Shown here: positions 6,089 to 11,705 of the stretch, in pieces | Numbering within the stretch: the first letter of the stretch is position 1 | Layout: each line of letters opens with the position of its first letter | Source: Candidatus Neoanaerotignum tabaqchaliae | GTDB lineage: Bacteria > Bacillota > Clostridia > Lachnospirales > Anaerotignaceae | Assembly (NCBI GenBank): GCA_904420235.1 | Contig: CAJFUS010000214.1 | Span: 1 to 11,705 of the forward strand | DNA: 11,705 nucleotides | Reading direction: 5' to 3' | Notes under the pieces: model-generated | Database searches by the model: none | The model's input: the letters and a program-made list of their open reading frames with translations, nothing else | What the model was told of the DNA's origin: nothing | Program-made: the position numbers and the translations under genes

Positions 6089-7589
6089 CCTCTAAGGTAC
6101 TTTCACTTTTGGGGTCGCTTCCCAAATTATTAAATATATTAGTCGGTATTTCTTCCCCTGGTAATCCTGTATCATTGTCAGCGTTTTCTATGTCCTCATC
6201 TGATATATTCGTCCACATGCCGGTATTTTCAGATGACTGTCGCAACTCTTTAAGCGCTGTTTTTTGGGATATAATACCGGCATTAAACACAGATACAATA
6301 GCTGTGGCTGTTTGTTGTGCAAGATTTTTGCGTTCTTCTTCTGTTGGTCGGCGCACCGGATTAAACTCAAAATCCAAATCATCAGGAATGGCGCCGAACT
6401 CTGACATGCACATGACAGGCAACAGCTTTTCAAACACCGGTCTTAAATTAGATTCTTGTTTTTGTTCTATACTGTCATAGTAGTTTTGCATATCACTTTC
6501 CCCAGTAGCGTTCATTCCTGCTGGAGAACGCCCAAAAAGCTTTGTAACAGGCATTTCGGCTGCTCCCGACACGTCCATCATAAACAGTTCGTAAATATCA
6601 GACAACCCACTGAAAGTATACTGTTTGGTATCAAAGCTATCATCTTTACCCATTATTTGCATTCCGTTGCTGTTCATCATCCAGTTCATCAGCATAAGGG
6701 TTTGGAATAAGTCTTGCTTGGCTCTATCGTCCATAGCCGCCAACTGTTCAAAACCTTCCATTTGATATATTTTCAAGTTAGCGGAAAAAATAAGAGAGGC
6801 AATATTCCAACTTGAATTGTCCCTCTTTTTAAGCTCATCGTATACATGTTCTATCTCCGAAGCTCCCCAATAGCTTTCAACCATTTTTTCATAGTATGGT
6901 AAATCCCTGTTTATAAACCGTACAATACGGCTGTGATGTACCTTTATGCCACTGCCCATTGTATCATCTCTTATAATATAATAGTCCGGCAAACCATAGT
7001 CTCTATCGCTAAAGTCCTCTACCAGTTCACCGCTCGGAAATATACCGGTCCAGCGGTCAAGTATAATAAGACCTTTAAAACTATTCGGCATTATATAGTC
7101 ATAGTCAAGCGGCTCATCAAGACAGTCATCTTGACCGTCAATTATAATCACTCCGGCTGCTCCGCCATATAAGCGCGACCACCTTACACCCTCAAGTATT
7201 TTACTTCTTAAAGATGTTTTTCGTTCAAGCACTCCTATTTTTCTTATAGCTTCAGGTGGCAGCTCGGATTTTATTTTATACCAGCTTTTTGTCATATCCT
7301 CAGCCGGAACATCAACTATGCGTCGTACAATCCAATGAGTACGATAAAGCGTATTTAAAAGCCCCCAATCAAAGGTTAAACGGCTCATATTATATTGCGT
7401 GCCCTCTAACAAACTCGGAGTATCATCTCCCATATTAGCAAGAGGATTAGAAAATCCGTCCGTAACCATGTTTTTAAAAGCCTGACGCAATATAAACTGA
7501 TTAATACCCTTTGACACGTTATTGGTTGTTGGCAGTATAGAGGATTGCTTGTGTTTTAAATCTTTGTTTTTATATCGTTTTTTAATCAC
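6072..7589 (-). CDS. Portal protein, DUF1073 family
   Basis: At 505 residues this is the expected length for a DUF1073 portal, the dodecameric ring at one capsid vertex through which DNA is pumped and ejected. Typical features are an N-terminal NPLANMGDDTPS stretch, the THWIVRRIVDVPAEDMTKSWYKI block (84-106), WSRLYGGAAGVIIIDGQDD, and a SGAAEMPVTKLFGRSPAGMNATGESDMQNYYD block followed by long helices. It starts with GTG behind AAGGAGG at good spacing, and that GTGA overlaps the stop codon of the large terminase, so the two are coupled. The C-terminal tail (NIFNNLGSDPKSESTLEGGVVG) looks disordered. Some database entries name this family after the anti-CBASS protein Acb1; no paired HxT motifs of such a phosphodiesterase are visible. 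Confidence 0.88.
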   Translation of the reverse strand: MIKKRYKNKDLKHKQSSILPTTNNVSKGINQFILRQAFKNMVTDGFSNPLANMGDDTPSLLEGTQYNMSRLTFDWGLLNTLYRTHWIVRRIVDVPAEDMTKSWYKIKSELPPEAIRKIGVLERKTSLRSKILEGVRWSRLYGGAAGVIIIDGQDDCLDEPLDYDYIMPNSFKGLIILDRWTGIFPSGELVEDFSDRDYGLPDYYIIRDDTMGSGIKVHHSRIVRFINRDLPYYEKMVESYWGASEIEHVYDELKKRDNSSWNIASLIFSANLKIYQMEGFEQLAAMDDRAKQDLFQTLMLMNWMMNSNGMQIMGKDDSFDTKQYTFSGLSDIYELFMMDVSGAAEMPVTKLFGRSPAGMNATGESDMQNYYDSIEQKQESNLRPVFEKLLPVMCMSEFGAIPDDLDFEFNPVRRPTEEERKNLAQQTATAIVSVFNAGIISQKTALKELRQSSENTGMWTNISDEDIENADNDTGLPGEEIPTNIFNNLGSDPKSESTLEGGVVG

Positions 7590-8851
7590 CCTATAAGCCT
7601 CCTTTTTGCTACATTTGTTTTAACATAATACCTTAATGCATCACAGCCATGGTCATTTTGTTTCAAAGGCTGTTCTATGCCACGTTTAACTCTTGCGTCC
7701 TCGTCCCAAACATATGCCGAAAATTCCTTTCGGAGATATTCGCAGCCTTTATGAACTTTAATCTTTTTTTGGACAATTAAAGACGATACCATGCGTATAC
7801 CGCCTTTAACGTCATTATCGGCGTCTTTTACCCTAAAGCCATTATTTCTAAGTATAATCTTAAATGAGGCAGCCGAAGGGTCTATAATAACAAACCTTGG
7901 ATATTCTCCGTTAAGGAACTCTTTTAAATCGTTTACGTACTCAATATCATCTTTTTGCCGGCCCTTTTTGCGGCTATCATAGTAATACTCCTGCATTATC
8001 CATATGGTGTCACCGTCATCATAAATATCTAAAAATACCATAGGGTTTGTTGTACCATAATCACACGCTATATACCTTGATGCCTTAGTTTTTAACCATG
8101 ACGGTGTTCCAGCGTCGTCAAATAAATTATCATCATCAAAACAATCATATATACGACCTTCGGCCATTACCCACAGGCCCAAAACCATTCGGTCGAACCA
8201 TACGCCTCTATAAGCCCCTCTTAAAAAGTCCTTATATTCATCACTTAAATTCGGGTTATCTTCCAGGCCAAAATGCCATATTTTAACCATTCCAGATTTT
8301 ATTTTTACATCAGATGTAATATATTCCGTATATAGATAATGAAATGGCGTATCTGGGTTTGTTGTGCCGTACAACTTTGCACCTTTAACCGACATACGGT
8401 TTAAAAGCTGCTTAAAAAATTTTTCCGGCATAAGCGACAGCTCATCGCAATAGGCTCCAGCGATAGTTTTTCCTCTCAAATATTTTTCAGAGGCTTCATC
8501 TTTGGCGCCTATTACCTTAATCCGCCTTTTTCCGCTATATATATGTCCATTTTCGTTGTACTTATAAAATACCGTTAATTCTCCTGTGTTTCGGTTATAT
8601 TTGTAATTTTCTTCGCCTATGGTGTCAAAGAAATCATTAAGTACATTATCATAAATAGTGTCCTTAGATACCCCTGTCATTAATAACAGCCCCTTAGGCC
8701 CCTTACGTATGTACTCAATCCATTTTGGAATCATAGTTACTGTTTTAGAGGACCGTACAGAACCCTCTAAAATATTAATTCTTGCGTCTTTTTCTGTTGG
8801 AGTTAGTATAAAATCAAGCGACTTTTCACCCCATTGTCCCCATTCTATCAT
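7586..8851 (-). CDS. terL: Terminase large subunit, PBSX type
   Basis: The 421-residue packaging motor and headful nuclease. Walker A is EGSVRSSKT (29-37), with the GSVRSSKT form common in PBSX-like enzymes. Walker B is AGAYCDELSL (131-140), with catalytic E137, and the coupling motif is YGTTNPD (161-167). The C-terminal RNase H-like nuclease has D264 in IACDYGTTNP, D324 in VIIDPSAASF, and the HGCDALRY helix with D404. All key residues are present and the length is normal, so it should be functional. The ATGA start overlaps the stop of the small subunit, and the portal gene overlaps its own end. The ribosome-binding site is weak, which fits translational coupling to terS. Confidence 0.95.
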   Translation of the reverse strand: MIEWGQWGEKSLDFILTPTEKDARINILEGSVRSSKTVTMIPKWIEYIRKGPKGLLLMTGVSKDTIYDNVLNDFFDTIGEENYKYNRNTGELTVFYKYNENGHIYSGKRRIKVIGAKDEASEKYLRGKTIAGAYCDELSLMPEKFFKQLLNRMSVKGAKLYGTTNPDTPFHYLYTEYITSDVKIKSGMVKIWHFGLEDNPNLSDEYKDFLRGAYRGVWFDRMVLGLWVMAEGRIYDCFDDDNLFDDAGTPSWLKTKASRYIACDYGTTNPMVFLDIYDDGDTIWIMQEYYYDSRKKGRQKDDIEYVNDLKEFLNGEYPRFVIIDPSAASFKIILRNNGFRVKDADNDVKGGIRMVSSLIVQKKIKVHKGCEYLRKEFSAYVWDEDARVKRGIEQPLKQNDHGCDALRYYVKTNVAKRRLIG

Positions 8852-9624
8852 TCTGCTTCACTTCTTTGCTTACGGGCCTTTTCTATACTATCTACAAGAG
8901 CGTCTATATTACCATTTCCGCCACTGTCATTATCTATTTTGTCTTTCAAGATTTTAAGCCTTTGTTTTTCAATATCAATTTTGGCAAGAGCCTCTAAGCA
9001 TCGTATTTTTTTAGCTGTAATTTTCCCTATCTCGTTGTAATATCGGATAATTAAATCATGCGCTGCCGTTGTCATAGTGGTTGTGCCATTATAATAAGCT
9101 TCATCATCTTTGTTCTTGGCAACTGTTTTATTGACTCCGCTTATAACAAGACCGTTTTTCTTTTTTTCTTCTTTCCCTATTTTTTTAAGAAATCTATTTA
9201 TTTGTATGTCACTGAAACGTACAGTCCTTATAAGCTCCTGCTCCTTATCAATATATCCAGAATTTAAAATTGTCTGTTCATCGGAGGATAAGTCCGAATA
9301 GGTAAAATTTTCATAAAGCCCATGTTTGTAATTATTCTTATTTCCTTTAGGAGCCCCGCCTACATGGCCAACAGCATTTTTATTGCCTTTTTGCCCACCC
9401 TTCTTTTTCTTTTCATTCTCCAAGGTTGCAACCTCTGCAACCTTTTCAGGCGCATTTTCTAATTCTTTTGCAACCTTATCAGATATATTTTCAGGGGCGT
9501 AGTTTTTCCATTTACGGGCTGCCCATGACTTAACTGTATTCTCGGAAACTCCGTATTTATCCGCTATTTCTCTATATTTTAAGCCATTTTTATAATCGCT
9601 GTAAGCTTCCTCCCATTTCTCCAA
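8848..9624 (-). CDS. terS: Terminase small subunit, PBSX type
   Basis: The 258-residue protein recognises phage DNA to begin packaging. An N-terminal helix-turn-helix is clear (YKNGLKYREIADKYGVSENTVKSWAARKWK, about 11-40). It is followed by a Lys/Gly/Asn-rich linker with GGAPKGNKNNYKHGLY (89-104), typical of PBSX-type small subunits, and a helical C-terminal half for oligomerisation and contact with the large subunit. The start is TTG, preceded by GGAGGTGGTG about 9 bases upstream; no in-frame ATG has a comparable site. The gene ends in an ATGA overlap with terL. Its first 200 bases and upstream leader carry four copies of AAGGTTGCA, reported separately as a possible recognition site. Confidence 0.88.
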   Translation of the reverse strand: MEKWEEAYSDYKNGLKYREIADKYGVSENTVKSWAARKWKNYAPENISDKVAKELENAPEKVAEVATLENEKKKKGGQKGNKNAVGHVGGAPKGNKNNYKHGLYENFTYSDLSSDEQTILNSGYIDKEQELIRTVRFSDIQINRFLKKIGKEEKKKNGLVISGVNKTVAKNKDDEAYYNGTTTMTTAAHDLIIRYYNEIGKITAKKIRCLEALAKIDIEKQRLKILKDKIDNDSGGNGNIDALVDSIEKARKQRSEAE

Positions 9625-9654
9625 TTACACTTTCACCACCTCCAAGGTTGCAAC
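9418..9654. repeat. Cluster of four AAGGTTGCA motifs around the terS start
   Basis: The 9-mer AAGGTTGCA occurs in plus orientation at 9422-9430 and 9644-9652, and as its complement TGCAACCTT at 9436-9444 and 9469-9477. The first pair makes a perfect inverted repeat with a 5-base centre (ACCTC). The copies at 9422 and 9644 sit in a longer match, CTCCAAGGTTGCAAC, repeated 221 bases apart. Three copies lie in coding sequence (Lys-Val-Ala and Val-Ala-Thr-Leu codons) and one in the terS leader. Packaging initiation sites often lie in or near terS and are bound by its product, so this is a candidate; function is inferred. Confidence 0.6.
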
Positions 9655-9681
9655 TTTTTGCATTCGAATTGAACCTAAAAA

Positions 9682-10692
9682 TTATTTTCCAAAAAGCTCA
9701 TGTATATATTTTTTTCTGTCTCGGTAATATTCAAGCATACACTCATTAAACGATTTGCCTTTTATATTCCTGTGCCCTGCCGCTGATTGATTTAGTGCTC
9801 CGAAACATTTTCCCGTTCCCTTTTCCTGCATACGTTCCGTTGGGTATGTCTTATCTCCGTTGATTAAATTACAAAGGTTATATAAATTAGGTTTAAAACC
9901 CTCAAGACCGTCTATTCCGCAGCATACCATACTGTCTCCCAAGTTTCTTAGCCGGTTTTCACCACAGTAAAACTTAAGCCCTACATCATGAGCCTTTTCC
10001 TTTATTTTTTTAAAGTGTCTTTCCAATAATTCTTTGCTATATGCAAAATCTCCACCAACTTTAACAAGCCCGTCTTTCTTTTTCGCAAACTTCATGCCTT
10101 CCACTATAACACCATAGGCCCCCGCCTCCCTGAATTTGGGCAAATTCTCAAGCACATCATGCTCTGCTTCTGTCAAATAAGGCTGTATCCGTACAATAAC
10201 TCTTCTTACCTTTTTTGATAAAATGCTTATCATTTTGAGCCGTTCATCAAATGGTGGCGCACCTGTTTCAATTTTATCGTATTTATTACAAATGGCGCTT
10301 ATTTGAACAACGCAATTACATTTTTCTATTAAATTCAAATATTCCGGCTCTACTATAAGCCTGCCCTTTGTAGATACAATAAACGGATATTTTGTTTCTG
10401 CAAATATTTTCAAACACTCAAGTGAATTTTTATATTTTATCTCTATCGGTTGAAATGGGTCGCTAAGTCCGCCCCAGTGAATAGGTATACTCCAATCACA
10501 CCAATTTGTGTCTTGCGTCCTTTTTCCTTCTATAAAGGCTCTTAGGCTTGCTACTGTTTCATTTGTTTTAATATTCCTAAGTTCTACTTTTCTTTGTGCA
10601 AAACAATATTTGCATAAATGTGAGCAGCCTCTATATGTGTCAAACCTTATAGGCAGTCCGCATAAAATAACCTGACTTCCGCAATCCGGCAT
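9682..10692 (-). CDS. Radical SAM enzyme, spore photoproduct lyase-like group
   Basis: The 336-residue protein binds a 4Fe-4S cluster through C23, C27 and C30 (GCSHLCKYC, CxxxCxxC) and is expected to cleave S-adenosylmethionine to make a radical. GGLSDPFQPIE (74-84) and the later FIVSTKG and GAPPFDERLKMISIL segments resemble the spore photoproduct lyase/Rv2578c-like branch. Further cysteines at 243, 257, 258, 274 and 296 (notably YCGENRLRNLGDSMVCCG) could hold a second cluster or help catalysis. The frame is open to an ATG at 10713, but GGAGG with 7-base spacing points to the ATG at 10692, which overlaps the ParB-like stop as TAATG. Tight coupling to that gene, upstream of terS, suggests a joint role, perhaps on DNA. 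The substrate is unknown. Confidence 0.82.
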   Translation of the reverse strand: MPDCGSQVILCGLPIRFDTYRGCSHLCKYCFAQRKVELRNIKTNETVASLRAFIEGKRTQDTNWCDWSIPIHWGGLSDPFQPIEIKYKNSLECLKIFAETKYPFIVSTKGRLIVEPEYLNLIEKCNCVVQISAICNKYDKIETGAPPFDERLKMISILSKKVRRVIVRIQPYLTEAEHDVLENLPKFREAGAYGVIVEGMKFAKKKDGLVKVGGDFAYSKELLERHFKKIKEKAHDVGLKFYCGENRLRNLGDSMVCCGIDGLEGFKPNLYNLCNLINGDKTYPTERMQEKGTGKCFGALNQSAAGHRNIKGKSFNECMLEYYRDRKKYIHELFGK

Positions 10693-11294
10693 TATAATTC
10701 CTCCGTAACCCAATCAATTATTTTTTCGGTTAAAGTTTCCTTTCCATTTTCTTTTAAATATCTATCTAAAGTATCTTTAAATTCTGTTTTAAAAGTAAAT
10801 GTAACGTCAAAATATTCTTTAGTTGATGAAAGTGAAACAAAATCATCTTGTAAAAGCTCATCTATAAAATTAAAATCATTCGTTTCATTTTCAATGATTT
10901 TATTAAATTCATCTATATCAAAACCTATAGACTCTATATCAACATTGTCCTCTATTTCTTTAAATAAATCCTTAAGCTTAATATCATCCCAATGGCCGGA
11001 TATTTTATTAAGAGCTACATTAAAGGCCTTTTCCTTTATACTATCCATGCGAACAACACTTACATCGACCTCTTTTAAGCCTTTTTCCCTAAGTATTTTA
11101 AGTCTCTGGTGCCCACTTACAAGATTACCTGTCGCTTCGTTCCATATCAAAGGGTCAGCATATCCAAACTCATTAAGTGATTTTTCCAATTTTTTATACT
11201 CGGTATCTTCTGGTTTTAAGTCCTTACGCGGGTTATATGGAGCCGGATTAATCAAATCTATTGGTATTTTCTTTATCTCAATATCGGCAAACAT
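10692..11294 (-). CDS. ParB/Srx-fold N-terminal domain protein
   Basis: The 200-residue product carries the ParB N-terminal (ParB/sulfiredoxin) domain: IPIDLINPAPYNPRKDL (10-26), FGYADPLIWNEATGNLVSGHQRLKIL (43-68) with the nucleotide-binding GHQR at 61-64, and the VALNKISGHWD motif (93-103) common in phage members. The rest is acidic and helical, without the ParB helix-turn-helix, so this is not a partition protein. Members of this fold act as nucleases, nucleotide hydrolases or kinases, and phage versions often sit beside DNA methyltransferases; here the partner is a radical SAM enzyme instead. The frame reaches back to 11324, but that ATG lies inside a terminator hairpin, and GAGGAGG six bases before 11294 marks the likely start. 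It is the first gene of the leftward operon. Confidence 0.85.
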   Translation of the reverse strand: MFADIEIKKIPIDLINPAPYNPRKDLKPEDTEYKKLEKSLNEFGYADPLIWNEATGNLVSGHQRLKILREKGLKEVDVSVVRMDSIKEKAFNVALNKISGHWDDIKLKDLFKEIEDNVDIESIGFDIDEFNKIIENETNDFNFIDELLQDDFVSLSSTKEYFDVTFTFKTEFKDTLDRYLKENGKETLTEKIIDWVTEEL

Positions 11295-11311
11295 TATTTT
11301 CCTCCTCAAAT

Positions 11312-11345
11312 AAAAAAGGAACAACCTAAAATAGGCGTTCCTTTT
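11312..11345 (-). terminator. Intrinsic terminator/attenuator before the ParB-like gene
   Basis: Read leftward, AAAAGGAAC (11345-11337) pairs with GTTCCTTTT (11322-11314). An inner CCTA/TAGG stem adds to the hairpin, and the run TTTTTT (11317-11312) follows. Only about 12 bases separate it from the ribosome-binding site of the ParB-like gene. No annotated leftward gene lies upstream in the window, so it must act on a transcript from the leftward promoter at 11611-11583 or from beyond. It would either end a short antisense RNA or attenuate the late operon. In the plus direction the T-run is shorter (TTTTG), so rightward termination is less likely. Confidence 0.75.
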
Positions 11346-11390
11346 GTAAAAACATATTAAAAAATTTAATGTAAAAATCCCCTTTTATTA

Positions 11391-11419
11391 TTGACTACCA
11401 CGTTATAACGTGGTATAAT
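11391..11419 (+). promoter_or_regulatory. Consensus rightward promoter with 20-bp palindromic operator
   Basis: TTGACT (11391-11396), a 17-base spacer and TATAAT (11414-11419) form a near-perfect vegetative promoter. The spacer is almost filled by a perfect palindrome: TACCACGTTA followed by TAACGTGGTA at 11396-11415, so its ends run into both hexamers. A dimeric repressor bound there would block polymerase fully. The predicted start is near 11426, giving a leader of about 20 bases before the GTG of the small peptide. Confidence 0.85.
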
Positions 11420-11445
11420 AATATCATAGAAAGGAGGTGAACAAA

Positions 11446-11541
11446 GTGCATGATGATTTTACAGCGGTAGTCAACTTAATAAGCTCGGTTATCTCGCTAA
11501 TAACTGCCATAATAGCTTATAAGCTGACCACACGCCGATAG
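11446..11541 (+). CDS. 31-residue single-helix hydrophobic peptide, possible holin-like toxin
   Basis: This frame starts with GTG and encodes a peptide starting MHDDFTAVVNLISSVISLIT and ending AIIAYKLTTRR: an acidic N-terminus, a 17-20-residue hydrophobic helix, and a basic tail. It therefore fits small membrane peptides such as Fst/TxpA or the 'putative holin-like toxin' group. AAGGAGGTGA (11431-11440) is nearly the full complement of the 16S rRNA end, an exceptionally strong ribosome-binding site. It has its own consensus promoter 27 bases upstream, and a predicted leftward RNA covers it entirely. I do not recognise an exact family member. A regulatory or membrane-active peptide is possible; toxicity is inferred only from architecture. 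Confidence 0.65.
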   Translation: MHDDFTAVVNLISSVISLITAIIAYKLTTRR

Positions 11542-11546
11542 CAAGA

Positions 11547-11575
11547 GGGGCTGAAAAGCCCCGCCCCTACTGGGG
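11547..11575. other. Alternating G4/C4 hairpin element
   Basis: GGGGCT (11547-11552) pairs with AGCCCC (11557-11562) around GAAA, and CCCC (11564-11567) pairs with GGGG (11572-11575) around TACT. The four tracts run G4-C4-C4-G4, so the outer partners can also be exchanged, which makes two alternative folds. No T-run follows in either direction, so it is not a standard terminator. It lies just after the peptide stop and at the predicted 5' end of the leftward RNA, where such stems may stabilise RNA ends or form the first contact between sense and antisense RNAs. Confidence 0.6.
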
Positions 11576-11582
11576 TAAATAT

Positions 11583-11611
11583 ATTATAACTCATGCACTT
11601 AGGCTATGCAA
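11583..11611 (-). promoter_or_regulatory. Near-consensus leftward promoter facing the small-peptide promoter
   Basis: On the minus strand TTGCAT (11611-11606), a spacer of exactly 17 bases and a perfect TATAAT (11588-11583) are seen, with transcription expected from about 11576. It points at the rightward promoter, whose -10 box lies about 164 bp away. It could make an antisense RNA ending at the terminator 11345-11312 or, after readthrough, the transcript for the ParB-like gene and the whole head operon. No better leftward promoter was found between here and the ParB-like gene. Confidence 0.65.
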
Positions 11612-11704
11612 ATCTTATCTTTAATAATTTCTATTATAGCTCTCATAATAAGCTCTATAGCTTTTATAAGGGTTATTAAACAAACAAAGGAGAACAAAAA
11701 ATGA
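11606..11704 (+). CDS. Possible second 32-residue hydrophobic peptide
   Basis: The frame encodes a peptide starting MQILSLIISIIALIISSIAF and ending IRVIKQTKENKK: one strongly hydrophobic helix with a basic tail, resembling in layout the peptide at 11446. It would be on the same rightward transcript. Its TGA overlaps the ATG of the next gene (ATGA), a typical coupled junction, and the AAAGGAG of that next gene lies inside it. Against it, only a poor TTAGG sits 2 bases before the ATG, and that ATG coincides with the -35 box of the leftward promoter. It is an honest candidate, not a firm gene. Confidence 0.45.
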   Translation: MQILSLIISIIALIISSIAFIRVIKQTKENKK

Positions 11705-11705
11705 A
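11701..11705 (+). CDS. Start of next rightward gene, cut by window edge
   Basis: An ATG at 11701 is preceded by AAAGGAGAAC at about 8 bases spacing and overlaps the TGA of the small peptide before it. Only the first five bases are present, so nothing can be said of the product. It is the probable main gene of the rightward operon started at 11391. Confidence 0.5.

Larger units (their letters stand above)
11312..11576 (-). ncRNA. Predicted antisense or leader RNA
   Basis: A near-consensus promoter at 11611-11583 would start a leftward transcript near 11576, and the first good terminator on that strand ends at 11312. The RNA of about 265 nt would be complementary to the entire 31-codon peptide gene at 11446-11541, including its ribosome-binding site and promoter. 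No leftward reading frame of note is seen inside it. It may be an antisense RNA that silences the peptide as in type I toxin-antitoxin modules, or just the attenuated leader of the late operon. Start and end are predicted from the promoter and hairpin, not observed. Confidence 0.45.

Noticed and set aside
6188..6433. Leftward frame within the portal gene
   Set aside because: It is in a different frame inside a well-conserved portal coding region, with no start signal and an atypical composition.
6013..6480. 155-codon rightward frame opposite the portal and minor head genes
   Set aside because: Well-supported genes occupy the other strand; the frame crosses their junction and shows no domain or ribosome-binding site. 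The other rightward frames between 576 and 11313 were rejected for the same reason.
6072..7589. Anti-CBASS Acb1 activity for the DUF1073 protein
   Set aside because: Some annotations carry this name for the family, but I see no paired HxT motifs of a 2H phosphodiesterase, and length, position and motifs all fit a portal.
11350..11370. AT-rich imperfect inverted repeat (ACATATTAAA...TTTAATGT) as an operator or promoter
   Set aside because: The symmetry is bulged and made almost only of A and T, and no properly spaced -35/-10 pair is present for the leftward strand.
11547..11575. Rho-independent terminator after the small peptide
   Set aside because: The hairpins are GC-rich but no T-run follows on either strand, so it was listed as a structured element only.
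1..11705. CRISPR array, tRNA genes, insertion sequences, integrase or attachment sites
   Set aside because: I saw no regularly spaced repeats, cloverleaf-like segments, transposase motifs or recombinase genes. Two-copy attachment repeats cannot be judged from one window.

Overview
The window is the front half of a late operon of a tailed (siphovirus-like) temperate phage or prophage. The host is probably a low-GC Bacillota, most likely a clostridial bacterium. This rests on AT-rich DNA, strong AGGAGG-type ribosome-binding sites, GTG and TTG starts, PBSX-type terminase subunits and very tight gene packing. No integrase, attachment site, tRNA, rRNA or clear host gene is visible, so free phage and integrated prophage cannot be told apart.

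Almost everything reads leftward (minus strand). From right to left: a ParB/Srx-fold protein (11294-10692); a radical SAM enzyme coupled to it through a TAATG overlap (10692-9682); terminase small (9624-8848) and large (8851-7586) subunits; a DUF1073 portal (7589-6072); an SPP1 gp7/Mu F-like minor head protein (6088-5246); a DUF2213 prohead-protease-like protein (5227-3875) with a probable nested scaffold start at 4645; a decoration (cement) protein (3855-3322); a DUF2184 major capsid protein (3305-2289); a small accessory protein (2273-1935); a DUF4054 head-tail protein (1932-1492); a gp10/Mu G-like protein (about 1479-937); an orphan HicB-type antitoxin (861-550); a head-tail stopper-like protein (455-87); and the first 28 codons of a probable tail terminator gene (84-1). 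Together these package DNA, build and mature the capsid, and close the head for the tail. The tail genes must lie to the left.

The hicB gene looks like a moron: a promoter-like sequence precedes it and an intrinsic terminator follows it, inside an otherwise co-directional structural operon. The encoded protein stops where many HicB proteins begin their DNA-binding domain, and no hicA toxin gene lies beside it.

The right edge (11300-11705) is the most unusual part. A consensus rightward promoter has a perfect 20-bp palindrome covering its spacer. It drives a 31-codon single-helix peptide with a near-ideal Shine-Dalgarno sequence, a possible second 32-codon hydrophobic peptide, and a gene starting at 11701. 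Facing it, 164 bp away, is a second near-consensus promoter reading left. Its transcript would be fully antisense to the first peptide and would meet an intrinsic terminator directly in front of the ParB gene. This could be a type I toxin-antitoxin-like module, a promoter-interference switch, or an attenuated promoter for the late operon. All functional statements come from reading the sequence and from family knowledge; no search was run.
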